64,000 bases of DNA from the NCBI GenBank assembly GCA_002099365.1, contig MSED01000003.1, forward strand, positions 1,550,001 to 1,614,000, given 5' to 3'. Origin of the DNA: Phialophora verrucosa (lineage: Eukaryota > Ascomycota > Eurotiomycetes > Chaetothyriales > Herpotrichiellaceae). Position 1 is the stretch's first letter; the number at the start of each line of letters is the position of its first letter. Shown here piece by piece: positions 21,634-33,141 of the stretch. The position numbers and the translations under genes are program-made. A model generated the notes under the pieces. The model was not told where the DNA came from, did not search any database, and saw only the letters and a program-made list of their open reading frames with translations.

Positions 21634-22248
21634 ATGATTGGTTCTGCCAACGAAGGTCTTCCTGGGATTTTCAAGGAGTTCAATCGCTTCTCGACTCGAG
21701 AATGGCTGGCAACAATGCTGGAGAATCCCGACCAGTTCAAGAACCTCAAGGTCAACTCGATCACATGGATCAAAGCACTGGCATCGCCGTTCTCTCACGA
21801 ATTCACACAATTCATCGTCGAGGATTCTGTAAGTGGCCAGAGGACCAGAATTGCCGCTGGACGAGAAGAAAACGGCGATTGGGTCCTGGTGGGTTGGAAC
21901 TGGGCCTCTGGCGACACACCATCCGATCACTACAAACTGCCGCTGCCACTTTTATCAGTAACGTTCGACGATCCGAGCAAGAAGCCGGACTTGGGAGCAC
22001 TAGCTCATGTTCTCGCTGCAACGACGGAGAAGCACCCGGCATACAAGTTCAGAAGGGAGATGTGCTGGTGGTACGCGGAGACGATTTTAGAGGTCATGCA
22101 TGAGCAGTTCGGAGGCAAGGTTAAAGAGTGGGAGTGGTCGAGATATCGGTATTCGTTTATTGTCAAGACCACCTTTATCAGGAGAAAGGCGCTGACAAGG
22201 CATGCCGAATTGTTCAGGAGGCAGCTGGCCGAAGAGATGAGTTATTAG
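21634..22248 (+). CDS. Uncharacterised conserved fungal protein
   Basis: About 204 residues from ATG 21634. The frame stays open up to 21139, but only the part after this ATG looks like protein: a globular mix of hydrophobic and aromatic residues, with tracts such as FTQFIVEDSVSGQRTRIAAG, LVGWNWASGDTPSDHY and MCWWYAETILEVMHE. The C-terminus is basic and ends EEMSY. It resembles a widespread fungal family without assigned function, recognised from this general pattern only. No membrane segment or signal peptide. The true start could be further upstream or in an unseen exon. Confidence 0.55.
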   Translation: MIGSANEGLPGIFKEFNRFSTREWLATMLENPDQFKNLKVNSITWIKALASPFSHEFTQFIVEDSVSGQRTRIAAGREENGDWVLVGWNWASGDTPSDHYKLPLPLLSVTFDDPSKKPDLGALAHVLAATTEKHPAYKFRREMCWWYAETILEVMHEQFGGKVKEWEWSRYRYSFIVKTTFIRRKALTRHAELFRRQLAEEMSY

Positions 22249-22598
22249 ACTGACCGCATGAGTTTGCGTGTTGGGCGGTCAAGATCATGGTGTGAGTTGG
22301 CGTAGAATGATCTGCCCACGAAGAGGATTCGGCATTCTTAGACTTTGCGTATTCTATAGATTTGACAGTCCTACAGTCCACATTTGGTGTAACCGTACTG
22401 GGTAAATGCCTTCGAAAAGATGCGAGAAGGCTGGAAGTCTGACTGCCCATCCGAGAATCAGCCGCCCAGCTCGTCATCATCCCACCTTGACTTTCTGCTT
22501 CCCTCCACGACATCCACGAACATCTCAGTCCTTCATTCTGCCCTTACACCCACAGAGCGGTAGTAGAGAGCTAAACTCCTATCGCATCTCTCGCCAGC
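22249..22598. promoter_or_regulatory. Upstream region of ARPC1
   Basis: 350 bp between two plus-strand genes. The last 150 bp are C/T-rich with short CCACC and CATCC runs, a common feature before highly expressed fungal genes. No further signal is identified. Confidence 0.35.
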
Positions 22599-23809
22599 AT
22601 GTCCGGCCCCGAAGTCCACCACCTCTTCCACCACCCTATTGCGGACCACTCCTTCTCCGCCGACCGACAGACCCTCGCCGTCGCCCGCGAGAACAACGTC
22701 GAGCTGTACCAGCGCTCGGGTAACAAATTCGCCCTCAAAGATGAGCTGAAGGGCCATGACAAGACCGTTACAGGCGTGGACATCGCACCGGGGAGTGGCA
22801 TGATTGTCACTTGTTCGCAAGGTAAGCCAGCAGACAAGCAAGCCCGCGTCCTCCGAGATGACAGAGGCATTGCATTCTATCTAATCTCTCTAGCTTCAGT
22901 GGATTGATTATTCGCGAGATTAACCTTTTTCCCTCGATAGACCGCAACGCCTACGTCTGGCACCCATCCCCCCAGGGCTGGACCCCCACGCTCGTCCTCC
23001 TGCGCATCAACCGCGCCGCCACCTTCGTGCGCTGGTCGCCCTCGGAGAAGAAATTCGCCGTCGGGTCCGGCGCCCGCGTCATCGCCGTGTGCTACTTCGA
23101 GGAGGAGAACGACTGGTGGGTGTCCAAGCACCTGAAGAAGCCGATCCGCTCGACCATCACCACCCTGGCGTGGCATCCCAACAGCGTGCTCCTCGCCGCG
23201 GGGAGCACGGACTCGCACGCCCGCGTCTTCAGCGGCTTCATCAAGGGTGTGGACGAACGGCCCGAAGCCAGCGTCTGGGGGGAGCGCCTGCCCTTCAACA
23301 CCGTGTGCGGCGAATACCTCAACGACGCGGCCGGGTGGATCCACGCCGTGAGTTTCTCGCCCAGCGGCGATGCGCTCGCCTTCGCCGGCCACGACAGCTC
23401 CATCACCGTCGTCTACCCCGCTGGGCCGGAGCAGGCGCCGCGCGCCATGCTGAACATCTCGACCCAGATCCTCCCCTTCACGAGCCTGATCTGGAACGGC
23501 GAGGCCGAGATCATTGCCGCCGGCTACGATTGCGAGGCGTTCCGGTTTCGAGGCTCGGAACAGGGCTGGGAATTGGCCGGGAGTGTCGAGGCCAAGGCTC
23601 GCCCCGGCATGGGCGCCATGAGGGAGGAGAGCGCGCTGAACATGTTCAGGCAGATGGATCTGAAGGGCAAGGTCAAGGACGACACTCAGTTGAGCACCAC
23701 CCACCAGAATACCATCAATACGATCCGCGTGTTCGAAGGTGCCGCTGGCGGAGTCAGGAAGTTTAGCACCAGCGGTGTCGATGGCCGAGTCGTCATCTGG
23801 ACGGTTTGA
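22599..23809 (+). CDS. ARC40: Arp2/3 complex subunit 1 (ARPC1/Arc40), WD40 protein
   Basis: Seven-bladed WD40 subunit of the Arp2/3 complex, which nucleates branched actin at endocytic patches. Exons 22599..22821 and 22941..23809 flank a 119-nt intron (GTAAGC...GATAG); joining them restores CSQDRNAYVW and gives 363 residues, the normal family length. Family signatures include VHHLFHHPIADHSFS near the N-terminus, DRNAYVW, ENDWWVSKHLKKPIRSTI, GWIHAVSFSPSGD and NTINTIRVFEG. The C-terminal blade ends GVDGRVVIWTV. The insert that carries the actin-contacting helix in this family corresponds to the region around GAMREESALNMFRQMD. It converges with MSH4. Confidence 0.95.
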
Positions 23810-24157
23810 CGCGGAATCCCCCGGCATGAATCAAGGGTGGGAATGAGATGAGCGACGTCACGGTAGACAAGAAAATACATGCATTGTACACACCACGCTG
23901 GCTTCTTCCCGTCGACTGTTTGGAAGCAATTTCTAGTACCTCGTACACAATTGTTTGATAACTCACTGAGCTCGAAGCTCGTACTACGGCCTGCGCTGAA
24001 ACGCGAATTTGTTAGGAACAGCAGATAAACTTAATGATGTGTACGACTGCTTAGTAGAGAATTGATTGCCGTGGCCTCTGCAATCTTGCGCCTTGTTGGC
24101 GTGCGTGCTGTTCTGGCATATCGAAATGTCTACCTCTGACATGGAGCACGGGCTGTT
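23810..24157. terminator. Shared 3' region of convergent ARPC1 and MSH4
   Basis: 348 bp between two stop codons facing each other. AT content rises near 23880-24060, consistent with polyadenylation signals, but no specific site can be assigned. Confidence 0.3.
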
Positions 24158-27093
24158 TCAAGCATCAACATCGTCAGCCTCGAAGAGGTCGCTTTCTGTC
24201 TGCCTCTCTGGGTCACTGTCTCCCTCGCGAAAATCACTCCTCTCTTCGCCAGCTTGATCGGCCCCTGCCGCAGCCGTCCCTGCCGCCGCCATCTCAGCAT
24301 CCGACTCGATTGCTCTCAACCGGACCAAGAACTCAACCTGCAGTTTCTTCAACCAATCTCTCAACGCTTCGGCCCCGACCCCGTCCTCACTACCCCCATC
24401 CAGTATACTCTCCCTGGCCTGGGATAATTGCTCTCTCAGATTCAAGATCAGCTTCGTCCGCCTCGCCGCAGCAGTAGCCCTAGAGTTGCGTTTCTTCGCT
24501 TCATTCCTCTCGTGCAATGCCTTGCTCACCCGCGTAGCCGTGTCCAGAACATCAGGCGGGAGACCAATCACGCGAGCGAGAGCTAGACCATAGAATTTCT
24601 CCTCCTCATACCCCTCCAGGATCTTATACCTCATCGTCATCTTGGCATAGTCCTCTGAGATATCCACGCTGAGATGTAGATTAGACACGCCAGCCCGATC
24701 GGCCAGAATGCGCGGCAGGTCACGGAAATGCGTGACGAACCAGACGTTCGCTTTGCTGTTGATGAGCGTTTCGGCGATGGCGATTGCGATGGCAAGGCCG
24801 TCGGTGGTGCTTGTCCCTCTGCCTAGCTCGTCGATGATGACTAGGCTCCTGTGGCTGATGTTGCGGATGATGAAAGCGATCTCGCGCATTTCGCTCGCAA
24901 ACGTCGACACATTGGCTTGGATGTTGTCGTCTGTGCTGACTCTCGCGAATAACTCGTGCGAGAGCGGGAAAGCGGCGTACTCGGCCGGGACGAAACAGCC
25001 TATCTGCGTCATGATACTCATCAGGGCAATGGAGCGAATGTACGTCGATTTGCCGCTCATGTTGGCACCGGTGACGATATGGAAACGGTTTTGAGGCGTA
25101 GCGTAGACATCGTTGGGGACGAATTTTTCGCATGTCGTGGACATTAGTTTGGCGCGAATGGGGTGGCGGCCGCTCTTGACCATGAGGGAATGGGTGCTGA
25201 GTTCGGGTTGTACGTATTCGCCGCTTATGCATGTTGTGGTTAAGTGAGCAAAGGCCGCCAACATGTCAAGCGTGGCGATTGACTCGCTGATTTTGAAAAG
25301 CTGGTGGATTTGACACCGGACTTGTTGGATCAGTTCTTGGATTGTGCTGTCGGAGAGTGTGATGACTTCGCTGTTGGCATCTTTGATCTTTTGGTTCATT
25401 TTGATGAGGTCGAGGGTCTGGCATTCCATGTACTTGTTCTTTTGGTACGTGTTAATGAATATGGTAGGGAGGGCGGCAGGAGAGTCCAGATCGGCTAAGG
25501 GGAAGCGAAGATAATATTGGCGAGCCTGTTCGTATTTGAGGTCGAGGTTTAGTTTATATTGCTCTGGAATATCTTAGCCAAAGGGTGAAATGTGTCGTGG
25601 CAAGGCTCCCGCACCTTTGAGTTCATTGAAGTATGTGTTTACATCGTCGTTGAGCTCTTTGTACGCTTGACGGGCCACATCGAGGAAGGAGTTGACCCCC
25701 GCCCAATGCAAGTCAGTAGATTAGCAAGGTGAATACGACGAACACAAGCCATACCTTAATGGCGAAGATTCTTTGACTCCGCAGCTCAAGTGGTTTGATT
25801 GAGAATGATACATCCTCATTGATGTAGTATGCGATCAGCTTTACGATGTTGAGATAGTTCACTGGCTCACAAAGCTGGAGACCAAGTCAGTCAAGGGCCA
25901 GCCCAAGCCAGAAACCGCCTAACCTGGCGTATCATCTGCAGCTCATCGCTGCTGGCACCAGTGAGAGCCTGCCAGATTGGGTTGATGGAATCGACAAATT
26001 TTTTCACCATAAGCACATGATTTGCGGATTGCTCCATGTAATGGAAGTCTTGTCTCGTAGAGATAACCACGAGCTGGAAAGATTCAGTATAGGACGACAA
26101 GGTGCTAGCTCGTTGAGACAAACCGCCGCAAGTACTCGGTCAGCATCGACGAACGACTTGAGAGCTGTGGTCGATTAGCAAGTTCTTCTGATGGAAAGAC
26201 GCCAGTACCAGATCGAATTGCAAATAAAATCTCCACTTTCGACGCAAGCTCGGCGACGGCTTGTTGCCGTTTCCTGATCTTTTCAGCATCGGTTGATGGT
26301 TGCAAGACATTGCTGCGCAGGAAACGAGCGCCCATTGGTGTCATGGTTTCGTTCAACATTCCGAACAAGCATTCTCGAGATTTTGCATTTTGTAAGTTCT
26401 GGATCAACTCGAGCGACGCCATTGTTGAGAGGTCGATCATCATTGACCCCTCCGAAGGCTCGAATTTGATCCTCAGGGTCTGCGGAGCAAAGGCCAATCC
26501 CCTTGACATGTCGATATGCTTCAGAACCTGCCTTGGATCAGCGCCATTGAGATGACCGGCCACCCTCTCAGACGTACAGCTGAGAAACAGCATGTTGCAA
26601 AATAATTCCCAGCTGTTGTCAATTTCAATACCTCTAGATCGTCTGGAAAAGCCAGACATTGAATGTAGTCATGGCCACTGAGTTCAGACCAGTAGTGCCG
26701 ATCCAGGCTTGTCATGGCAATGCCAGCCGCCTCAACCTCAAGATTTTCGACAACAATAGAAAGGAGTTTCGAATCTTCCGCGGCAGACATATAAAGAATC
26801 TCAGATGGAGCAAAGACTTTGATCTTATGGCAGGTACGAGCGTATGTTTGAGTATCGGTAAATTGACAGAGAATAGCTTCAGAAGTAGAGAGACTGACAA
26901 AGGAAAGACCAATAGTGGGAGATATGCCTCGAGATTCGCTGATTGCGCAGATAATTTCAGCGTTGCCGGAACCAGTCGAAGTCCCTACAGTTTTGGGATT
27001 CCACCTACTTGCAGTCTGTGGCCTTGATGTCGTAATCGAGGGTAGCGTGGCTGTGCTACCAGCGGTCGTAGTCGACCATGTAGGAGAAACCAT
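24158..27093 (-). CDS. MSH4: MSH4, meiotic MutS homologue
   Basis: MutS-family ATPase that, with MSH5, stabilises recombination intermediates and promotes crossovers; it lacks the mismatch-recognition domain. Proposed exons in transcript order: 26578..27093, 26209..26527, 26124..26164, 25924..26073, 25755..25874, 25615..25702, 24158..25563, giving 879 residues in consistent phase. The ATPase core shows Walker A GANMSGKST (about 577-585), VSTDDNIQANVSTFASEM, and Walker B with signature VIIDELGRGTST (about 652-663). Upstream parts align with the MutS core and clamp (LKHIDMSRG, MIDLSTMASLELI, LRSNVLQPS). The C-terminal tail is long and acidic. All introns are 49-52 nt GT-AG except 25703..25754, which has a good donor (GTATGG) but no AG anywhere inside. 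Head-to-head with RSA4. Confidence 0.92.
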
Positions 27094-27309
27094 AACTTGC
27101 TGCTTAGGCTATGTCCTCATGCTCCCGTAAATGGGAGAGAAGAAAGTGAGGTGGGAGTGAAGCATAAGGACGCCAGTGGAGAAGTACTTACAGGAGGAAG
27201 GTCTGCCGGTCAACTCCCCTCACGAGGCTGGGATTCAGCACGTCCCAAAAGATATTTTTTCAAGGCCGCAGGGTTTGAACCGCTTGATGCAAGCGAAAAT
27301 CAGCGGTCA
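27094..27309. promoter_or_regulatory. Divergent promoter, MSH4 / RSA4
   Basis: 216 bp separate the two ATGs, so a meiotic gene and a constitutive ribosome-assembly gene must share or interleave promoter elements. The RSA4 frame remains open across most of it but contains no conserved residues. Confidence 0.5.
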
Positions 27310-28893
27310 ATGGCGACCATAGTACCGCCGCCGAGTAAGCGGCAGAAGATCGCTGCGGCGGAAAAGGCGGAAAGAGCAGTAGAAGAGTTGCGAATACCAG
27401 AAGACCTGGGCAGTGTGCGGCTACAATTCATTGATCAGAGCACTGGGAAGATTACTGGGCCTGCGGTGGCCGTGCCTGTGAAAGATGCGACGGTCAAGAA
27501 TCTCGAGACATTACTGAACACAATTCAAGGCCATGAGCCTGGCGAGCGCCTCCCCTATCGATTCTTCTTCCGTAACGATCGACCCTCGACGAAGGAAGAA
27601 GACTCCAATATCCTCGATGTACAGAATGACATATACAACTCGATCCTCAAGCCCGGCTTCAAGACCACAGAAGACAACATCGTCCTTCAATTCACCCCCC
27701 AAGCAGTTTTCCGCGTGCGTGCCGTCTCGAGATGCTCAGCATCGATAGCAGGTCATGGGGAGGCAATTCTAGCAACAGCATTCTCACCGGAGACATCTTC
27801 AAGAATGGCGACAGGAAGTGGAGATAACACTGCGAGAATTTGGGACTGCGACACAGGCACGCCATTGCACACCCTGAAAGGGCATACAAGCTGGGTGCTC
27901 GCCGTGTCCTGGTCACCCGATGGCAAACTACTCGCAACAGGAAGTATGGACAACACGGTCCGCCTGTGGGATCCCAAAACTGGCGAACCTCTCGGTGGCC
28001 CACTGAAGGGTCATACAAAATGGGTCACCTCCCTCGTCTGGGAACCGTACCACACCCAAACCCCGGGGAAACCTCGCCTCGCATCCTCCTCGAAGGACGG
28101 CACCGTCCGGATCTGGGACGTTCCCCTCCGCCGCATAGAGCAAACCCTCGGCGGGCATAAAGGGTCTGTAACCTGCGTGCGCTGGGGTGGTCTCCACCGG
28201 CTTTTCACCTCGTCACAAGATAAAACCATCAAAGTCTGGAACGACAGAACTTGGAAGTGCCTACACACGCTATCGGCGCACACGCACTGGGTAAACCACC
28301 TCGCTCTATCCACCGACTTTGCGCTCGAAACGGCATATCACGACCACACAGGCAAAGCGCCCCTGGAAGCGGACTCTCGAGTCGCGAAAGCGAAAGAACG
28401 ATTTGAAAGCGCGGCGCGACACGAAGGAAAGCTAGTCGAAAGGCTCATCTCCGCGAGCGACGATAACACGATATTCCTCTGGGACCCGTCTTCGTTCGAT
28501 GACAACTCCAGCGCTACTCCAAAGCCGGTGGCGCGATTACTCGGCCATCAGAAACAAGTCCTGCACGTCTCGTTTTCCCCGGATGGCCTGTACATCGCGA
28601 GCGCCAGTTTCGACAACAGCGTTAAACTCTGGAGTGCGCGAGATGGAAAGTTCATAGCCACGTTGCGCGCGCACGTCGGCGCCGTGTACATGGTTTCCTG
28701 GTCCGCGGACAGTAGACTCCTCGCGAGTTGCAGTAAAGATACGACGGTCAAAGTGTGGGATGTGGGGACAGGGAAGTTAAAGATGGATTTGCCGGGACAT
28801 AAGGATGAGGTATATGCGCTGGATTGGAGTGGGGATGGGACTGGCGTAGCGAGTGGTGGGAAGGATAAGGTCGTGAAGGTGTGGAGGCATTAA
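27310..28893 (+). CDS. RSA4: Ribosome assembly protein RSA4 / Notchless (NLE1)
   Basis: WD40 factor on late pre-60S particles; its N-terminal NLE domain binds the MIDAS domain of the AAA-ATPase Rea1/Midasin. Intronless, 527 residues from ATG 27310. An earlier in-frame start at 27097 is disfavoured because the added text has no conservation. Residues about 30-120 form the NLE (ubiquitin-like) domain, with LPYRFFFRND and an ILDVQNDIYNSIL segment. Eight WD repeats follow, starting at HGEAILATAFSPE, with clear WD dipeptides such as NTARIWD, NTVRLWD, GTVRIWD and TTVKVWD. An insert between blades (about 370-400, KAKERFESAARHEGKLVERL) is characteristic of this family. It ends VVKVWRH. Confidence 0.96.
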   Translation: MATIVPPPSKRQKIAAAEKAERAVEELRIPEDLGSVRLQFIDQSTGKITGPAVAVPVKDATVKNLETLLNTIQGHEPGERLPYRFFFRNDRPSTKEEDSNILDVQNDIYNSILKPGFKTTEDNIVLQFTPQAVFRVRAVSRCSASIAGHGEAILATAFSPETSSRMATGSGDNTARIWDCDTGTPLHTLKGHTSWVLAVSWSPDGKLLATGSMDNTVRLWDPKTGEPLGGPLKGHTKWVTSLVWEPYHTQTPGKPRLASSSKDGTVRIWDVPLRRIEQTLGGHKGSVTCVRWGGLHRLFTSSQDKTIKVWNDRTWKCLHTLSAHTHWVNHLALSTDFALETAYHDHTGKAPLEADSRVAKAKERFESAARHEGKLVERLISASDDNTIFLWDPSSFDDNSSATPKPVARLLGHQKQVLHVSFSPDGLYIASASFDNSVKLWSARDGKFIATLRAHVGAVYMVSWSADSRLLASCSKDTTVKVWDVGTGKLKMDLPGHKDEVYALDWSGDGTGVASGGKDKVVKVWRH

Positions 28894-29174
28894 GGAAGGG
28901 ACTTTCCAACGCTTTACGAATTGCTCGGGGAGTATGCTCTTGCGTGAAGATGATGATACCCAAATATGACGGTACGACAAGCGGGATAGACTGTTCGGTT
29001 TAATGGGAAAATATGTACGTTGTTCTTTCGATTGGGTGAATTTTGCATGGTTCCTCGATGTTACAAAAACAACCATCTCGTCCGATCTATCGATCTTCCC
29101 TCTCCTCGGACGATTGTTGACCTCTGATCACCACGTAATAAACACGAACTTCCTCGCTGCTTCCTCCGTTATGC

Positions 29175-30328
29175 TTACCAACCCTTTCTGAAGCCGGGCT
29201 TTGACGAAGGAGGATTGTAGACAATCTTCCTCGTCTTGATCGGCGCCCACTTGTACCTCTTAACCCAACCGCTCAAAGCAAGCAGCGCCGTACCGATAAT
29301 CAACACCTTGATGCCCATCTTCTTGCGCTCATCCATCTCGGGTTCAGCAGCCCAGTGCAAGAATTCAACCACATCCTTGGCCATCTGCGATGCGGTGGCG
29401 GGTGTGCCGTCTTCATATTCGACCAAGCCATCGTAAAGAACACGAGCCATGGCGATACCAGTACCAGGGAAATAAGGGTTGAAGTTCAGACCGGACTGGA
29501 CGGAAGCGCCGGCAGGAGGCTCTTCGGGATAGCCGGTGAGCAAGCTGAAGATGTAGTTGCAGCCGCCATGTCGGGCCTTGACCATGAGTGATAGATCAGG
29601 CGGAAGGGCACCATTGTTCGCGGCACGAGCGGCTTCGTCGTTCTTGTATGGTGCTGGAATATAATCGGAGAGCTTGCCGGGCCGTTTCTCAATCTCCCCT
29701 TCATCGTTGGGCTCAGTGTCGTATTCATTCTCTTCGGCCAGTGCTTTGGCTTCGTCGACAGTCATCATTGTGCCGACCAGTGACCGGTAGGGAATTCGTT
29801 TCAGGGAGTGGCAGGCGGCGCAAACTTCGCGGTACACTTGGAAACCTCTTCGCAGGCTGTAAAAGGTCAGTTGGTTGTCTCCTCCGAGCGCTGGGCAATG
29901 CTCACTTTCCGTGATCGAACGTTTTCGTCCATTTTGTGTGCTCCCATGGATACTGGGTTGGGTGTAGACTGAGTAACGCTGTCAGCTTTGAACTGCTTCT
30001 GAGCAATTCCCAAGCTTACCCTTCTTCCGCTGGGGTCATGGCATAGACATCCTGACCAAACAAATGATAATACCAGGCGGCGGAGCCAATTGCAGCTACT
30101 GTCGCGGCGGACGCACCAGCTGTGAGCCAGAAGGGAGGCGAGGCGGCTTCATTGGAGCTTGAGGATGCGGCACGCTATAGAAGGGGTCAGCAAAGGGCCC
30201 AATTATTGCAGTTTGCAGGCAAATTCATGAGGCATCCGTGGGCGTGGACTGACAGTTGTGGTCTTCCGGACGATGGTTCGTGTAGCGGCCCTCAATGGGA
30301 TACTACGGACGGCCGACGTGGCCAACAT
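29175..30328 (-). CDS. CYT1: Cytochrome c1, complex III haem subunit
   Basis: Catalytic subunit of the mitochondrial bc1 complex that passes electrons to cytochrome c. Exons in transcript order: 30254..30328, 30020..30174, 29906..29968, 29175..29856, giving 324 residues. Introns of 79, 51 and 49 nt have GT-AG ends and consistent phase. The first exon encodes a basic, Ser/Thr-rich mitochondrial presequence (25 residues), followed by a hydrophobic sorting segment (TAGASAATVAAIGSAAWYY), as expected for a bipartite intermembrane-space signal. The haem motif CAACH is at about 110-114, the axial Met lies in GTGIAMA at about 234, and the C-terminal membrane anchor is at about 278-295. Functional prediction is secure. 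Confidence 0.96.
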
Positions 30329-30680
30329 CGTGTCTTGAAACCGTATCACCCTCGATAAATGGCGGCAGAGGGGAGAGCGAGGTTCGTCTAGGCGGCTTTT
30401 AAAGAGTGACCGAGTGGTGAGGTGCTGCGCAGGAGGTTCTCAATCCAAAGCTTTGAAGCTACATTTTCGGGGTCATTAGCCGAGCTGTGATTGGCCAGGT
30501 CCAAATCTATGAACGATCGAATCAATCAAAGGCGGGAGGAGCCGATTTTGCGCACGTGATCGTCATCATCCTCGACGTGGACGCTCTCCAAGTCTTGACG
30601 CTCTTTTGCTGGTCCTCGAGTCCTCTATCTGCGACCTGGAGCTATCAATCTCGCCGCGGTGACGATTGCTGCGACTCCTC
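30329..30680. promoter_or_regulatory. Divergent promoter, CYT1 / CSC1-type channel
   Basis: 352 bp between the two start codons. No strong TATA is seen. A short GATTGGCC (inverted CCAAT-type, ATTGG) occurs at about 30490, a plausible HAP-complex site for a respiratory gene. Confidence 0.4.
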
Positions 30681-33141
30681 ATGTCAGTCAGAGGATCCAA
30701 GAACCCGTCTTGGAATGACCAGTTCAAGAGCACCAACCAGCGCGACTTTAACCTCCAAGTCATTATCTCGGTCGTCTTCGGGCTGAGCGCTTTCCTCTCG
30801 TTCTGTGTATGCATCCATCTCACTTTGCCGTACCCTGGGTGGGTTCTGACAACTGTAGGTACTCCGACCCAAATGGACGAGTTTATATCATGCGCGCAAG
30901 AAACAATCTGGCGCAGCATCGCGACTTCCCGAATTACCAAAGTCGCTGTTCGGATGGATCCCCGTACTGCTGAGAATCAACGAAGCCGAGGTGTTAGCCT
31001 CTGCTGGCCTTGATGCCTATGCCTTCTTGTCCTTCTTCCGATATGCGGTCAAGTTTCTCTCGGTCACCCTGTTCTTTTCTCTCACCATCATCTTACCCGT
31101 CAACTACAAGTTTACCGGCGAACTACCCTACCCTCCTATCAATGGCACCGCGCCCTTCGTCCAACCTATAATGTTTTCTGACGACGATACGAAGAGACCG
31201 AAGAAGCCAAAGATTGAGAAGGATGACAGTTATCTATGGATGTACGTGGCATTTGCCTACTTTTTCACCGGGGTTGCCATATATCTCCTGATTCGCGAGA
31301 CAACGAATATCATTCGAATACGACAAGCCTATCTCGGCAGCCAGGCTACCATAACCGATCGAACCCTCCGCCTGTCGGGAATACCGAGCGAAATGAGGTC
31401 AGAAGAAGCAATCAAGCACTTCATTGAGGATCTGCAGATCGGGAAGGTTGATAGCGTCATGCTATGCAAGAACTGGAAGGCTCTGGATGAATTGATGGCT
31501 CGTCGCATGGCTTGCCTTCGGAAACTGGAAGAGTCTTGGGCGTCATATCTGGGCCACCACCATTCGATGCGCCACTCCCGGCGCACCTACAGGCAGAGAA
31601 ATATTCTTGACGGTGACGAAGAAAATGGGGCGCTGCTTTCGAGATCGGAAATGGAGCAGGCACGCGCAACACCCGCTGACAGGCCCCGACCTACTCATAC
31701 TATCCGGTACGGTCCGCTCAAGCTTTACGGCAAGAAAGTTGATGCTATCGACTACTACGAAGAAAAGCTGCGTGTCATGGACGAAAGGATTTATGCATTA
31801 AGAGCTACCGAGTTCAAGCCAACTCCATTAGCTTTCGTCACCATGGAATCCACCGCAGCATGTCAAATGGCTGTACAAGCAATTCTGAGTCCCAAGCCCG
31901 GAGAGCTCCTTGCAAGCCTCGCGCCGCCGCCGGCCGATGTTGTATGGAAGAACACGTACCTCTCCCGCGACGTCCGCATGGCCAGATCTTGGAGTATCAT
32001 GATCCTCATTGGCTTCTTAACCATCCTTTGGGCCGCCATTGTCGCTCCTCTAGCTGGCCTGCTCAGTATCGAAGTCATCGACAAAGTGCTGCCAGGCTTG
32101 GCTCAAGCACTGGAAGACCATGAGATCATCCGATCGCTCGTTCAAACCGGTCTTCCCACCTTGTTGTTCTCACTCTTGGCGCTGGCTGTGCCATATTTGT
32201 ATGACTGGCTTGCCAATCAGCAAGGCATGACGTCTCAGGGAGATGTGGAAATGTCGGTCATTTCCAAGAATTTCTTCTTCATCTTCTTCAACTTGTTCAT
32301 CGTCTTCACGATATGGGGCTCCGCCACCACGTTCTACGACTTCTGGCAGGATTTGCGGGACATCTTCCGAGACACGGCAGGAATCGCATACGCAGTTGCT
32401 AAGGCTCTCGAACAGCTTTCGCCCTTCTATGTCAACCTCATTGTCCTCCAAGGCCTGGGACTGCTTCCATTCAGATTACTGGAATTCGGCTCTGTGGCAT
32501 TGTACCCTATCTATCTCGTTGCGGCCAGGACACCCCGGGACTATGCTGAGTTGTCCCAACCGCCAATCTTCAGTTACGGCTTCTACCTACCTCAGACCAT
32601 GCTTATATTCATCATCTGTATTGTCTACAGTGTTCTTCCTGCCTCCTGGATGATCACCTTGTTCGGCCTAGTGTACTTCCTCATCGGAGGGTTCATCTAC
32701 AAGTACCAGCTGCTCTATGCCATGGAACATCGTCAGCACTCGACTGGCCGGGCCTGGCCTATGATCTGCAACCGCATCATCACCGGACTCGTTCTCTTCC
32801 AGGTTGCCATGACCGGCATTCTAGCCCTGCGAGGTGCCTTGACCGCTTCAGTGTTTTTGGCCCCATTGCTGGCTGGTACCATTTGGTTCACTGTATATTT
32901 CCAGCGCACATATGTCCCCCTCATGCGCTTCATCGCTCTTAAGAGCATCGATCGTGCCAGCTCACCCCAACTTCCCACGCCGCCGGAGTCTGCCTGGGAT
33001 AGAGATACCAATCACGGCCAAGACGTCGACACAAGCGAGGACACTGGTCTTCGATATATCAACCCCAACCTTATCCGGCCACTAGAGACGTTGTGGATAC
33101 GGAAACCTGGTCACGGACGTCCGGAGCACAGCCAGAGTTGA
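30681..33141 (+). CDS. CSC1/OSCA/TMEM63-type (DUF221) calcium-permeable channel protein
   Basis: Multi-pass membrane protein of the osmosensitive/mechanosensitive cation channel family, related to yeast Csc1, Rsn1 and Phm7. Exons 30681..30806 and 30859..33141 (52-nt intron) give 802 residues; splicing restores FCVLRPKWTSLYHAR, the conserved junction after transmembrane segment 0. N-terminal domain: three membrane segments, near 17-40, 95-115 and 145-170. A cytosolic RNA-recognition-like domain follows (RTLRLSGIPSEMRSEEAI ... AFVTMESTAACQMAV). The PPADVVWKNTYLS motif precedes a large hydrophobic RSN1_7TM block with FFFIFFNLFIVFTIWGSAT and PIFSYGFYLPQTMLIF. The C-terminus is short and polar. 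The subfamily, plasma membrane or vacuolar, cannot be decided. Confidence 0.93.

Noticed and set aside
22877..23827. 316-codon minus-strand frame opposite ARPC1
   Set aside because: Exactly antisense to a well-conserved gene; a GC-rich codon shadow with no family features.
27263..27275. GGTTCAAACCC, a perfect B-box-like sequence on the minus strand, considered as a tRNA or Pol III gene
   Set aside because: No A-box, cloverleaf or T-run terminator at the right distances; it lies in the RSA4 leader.
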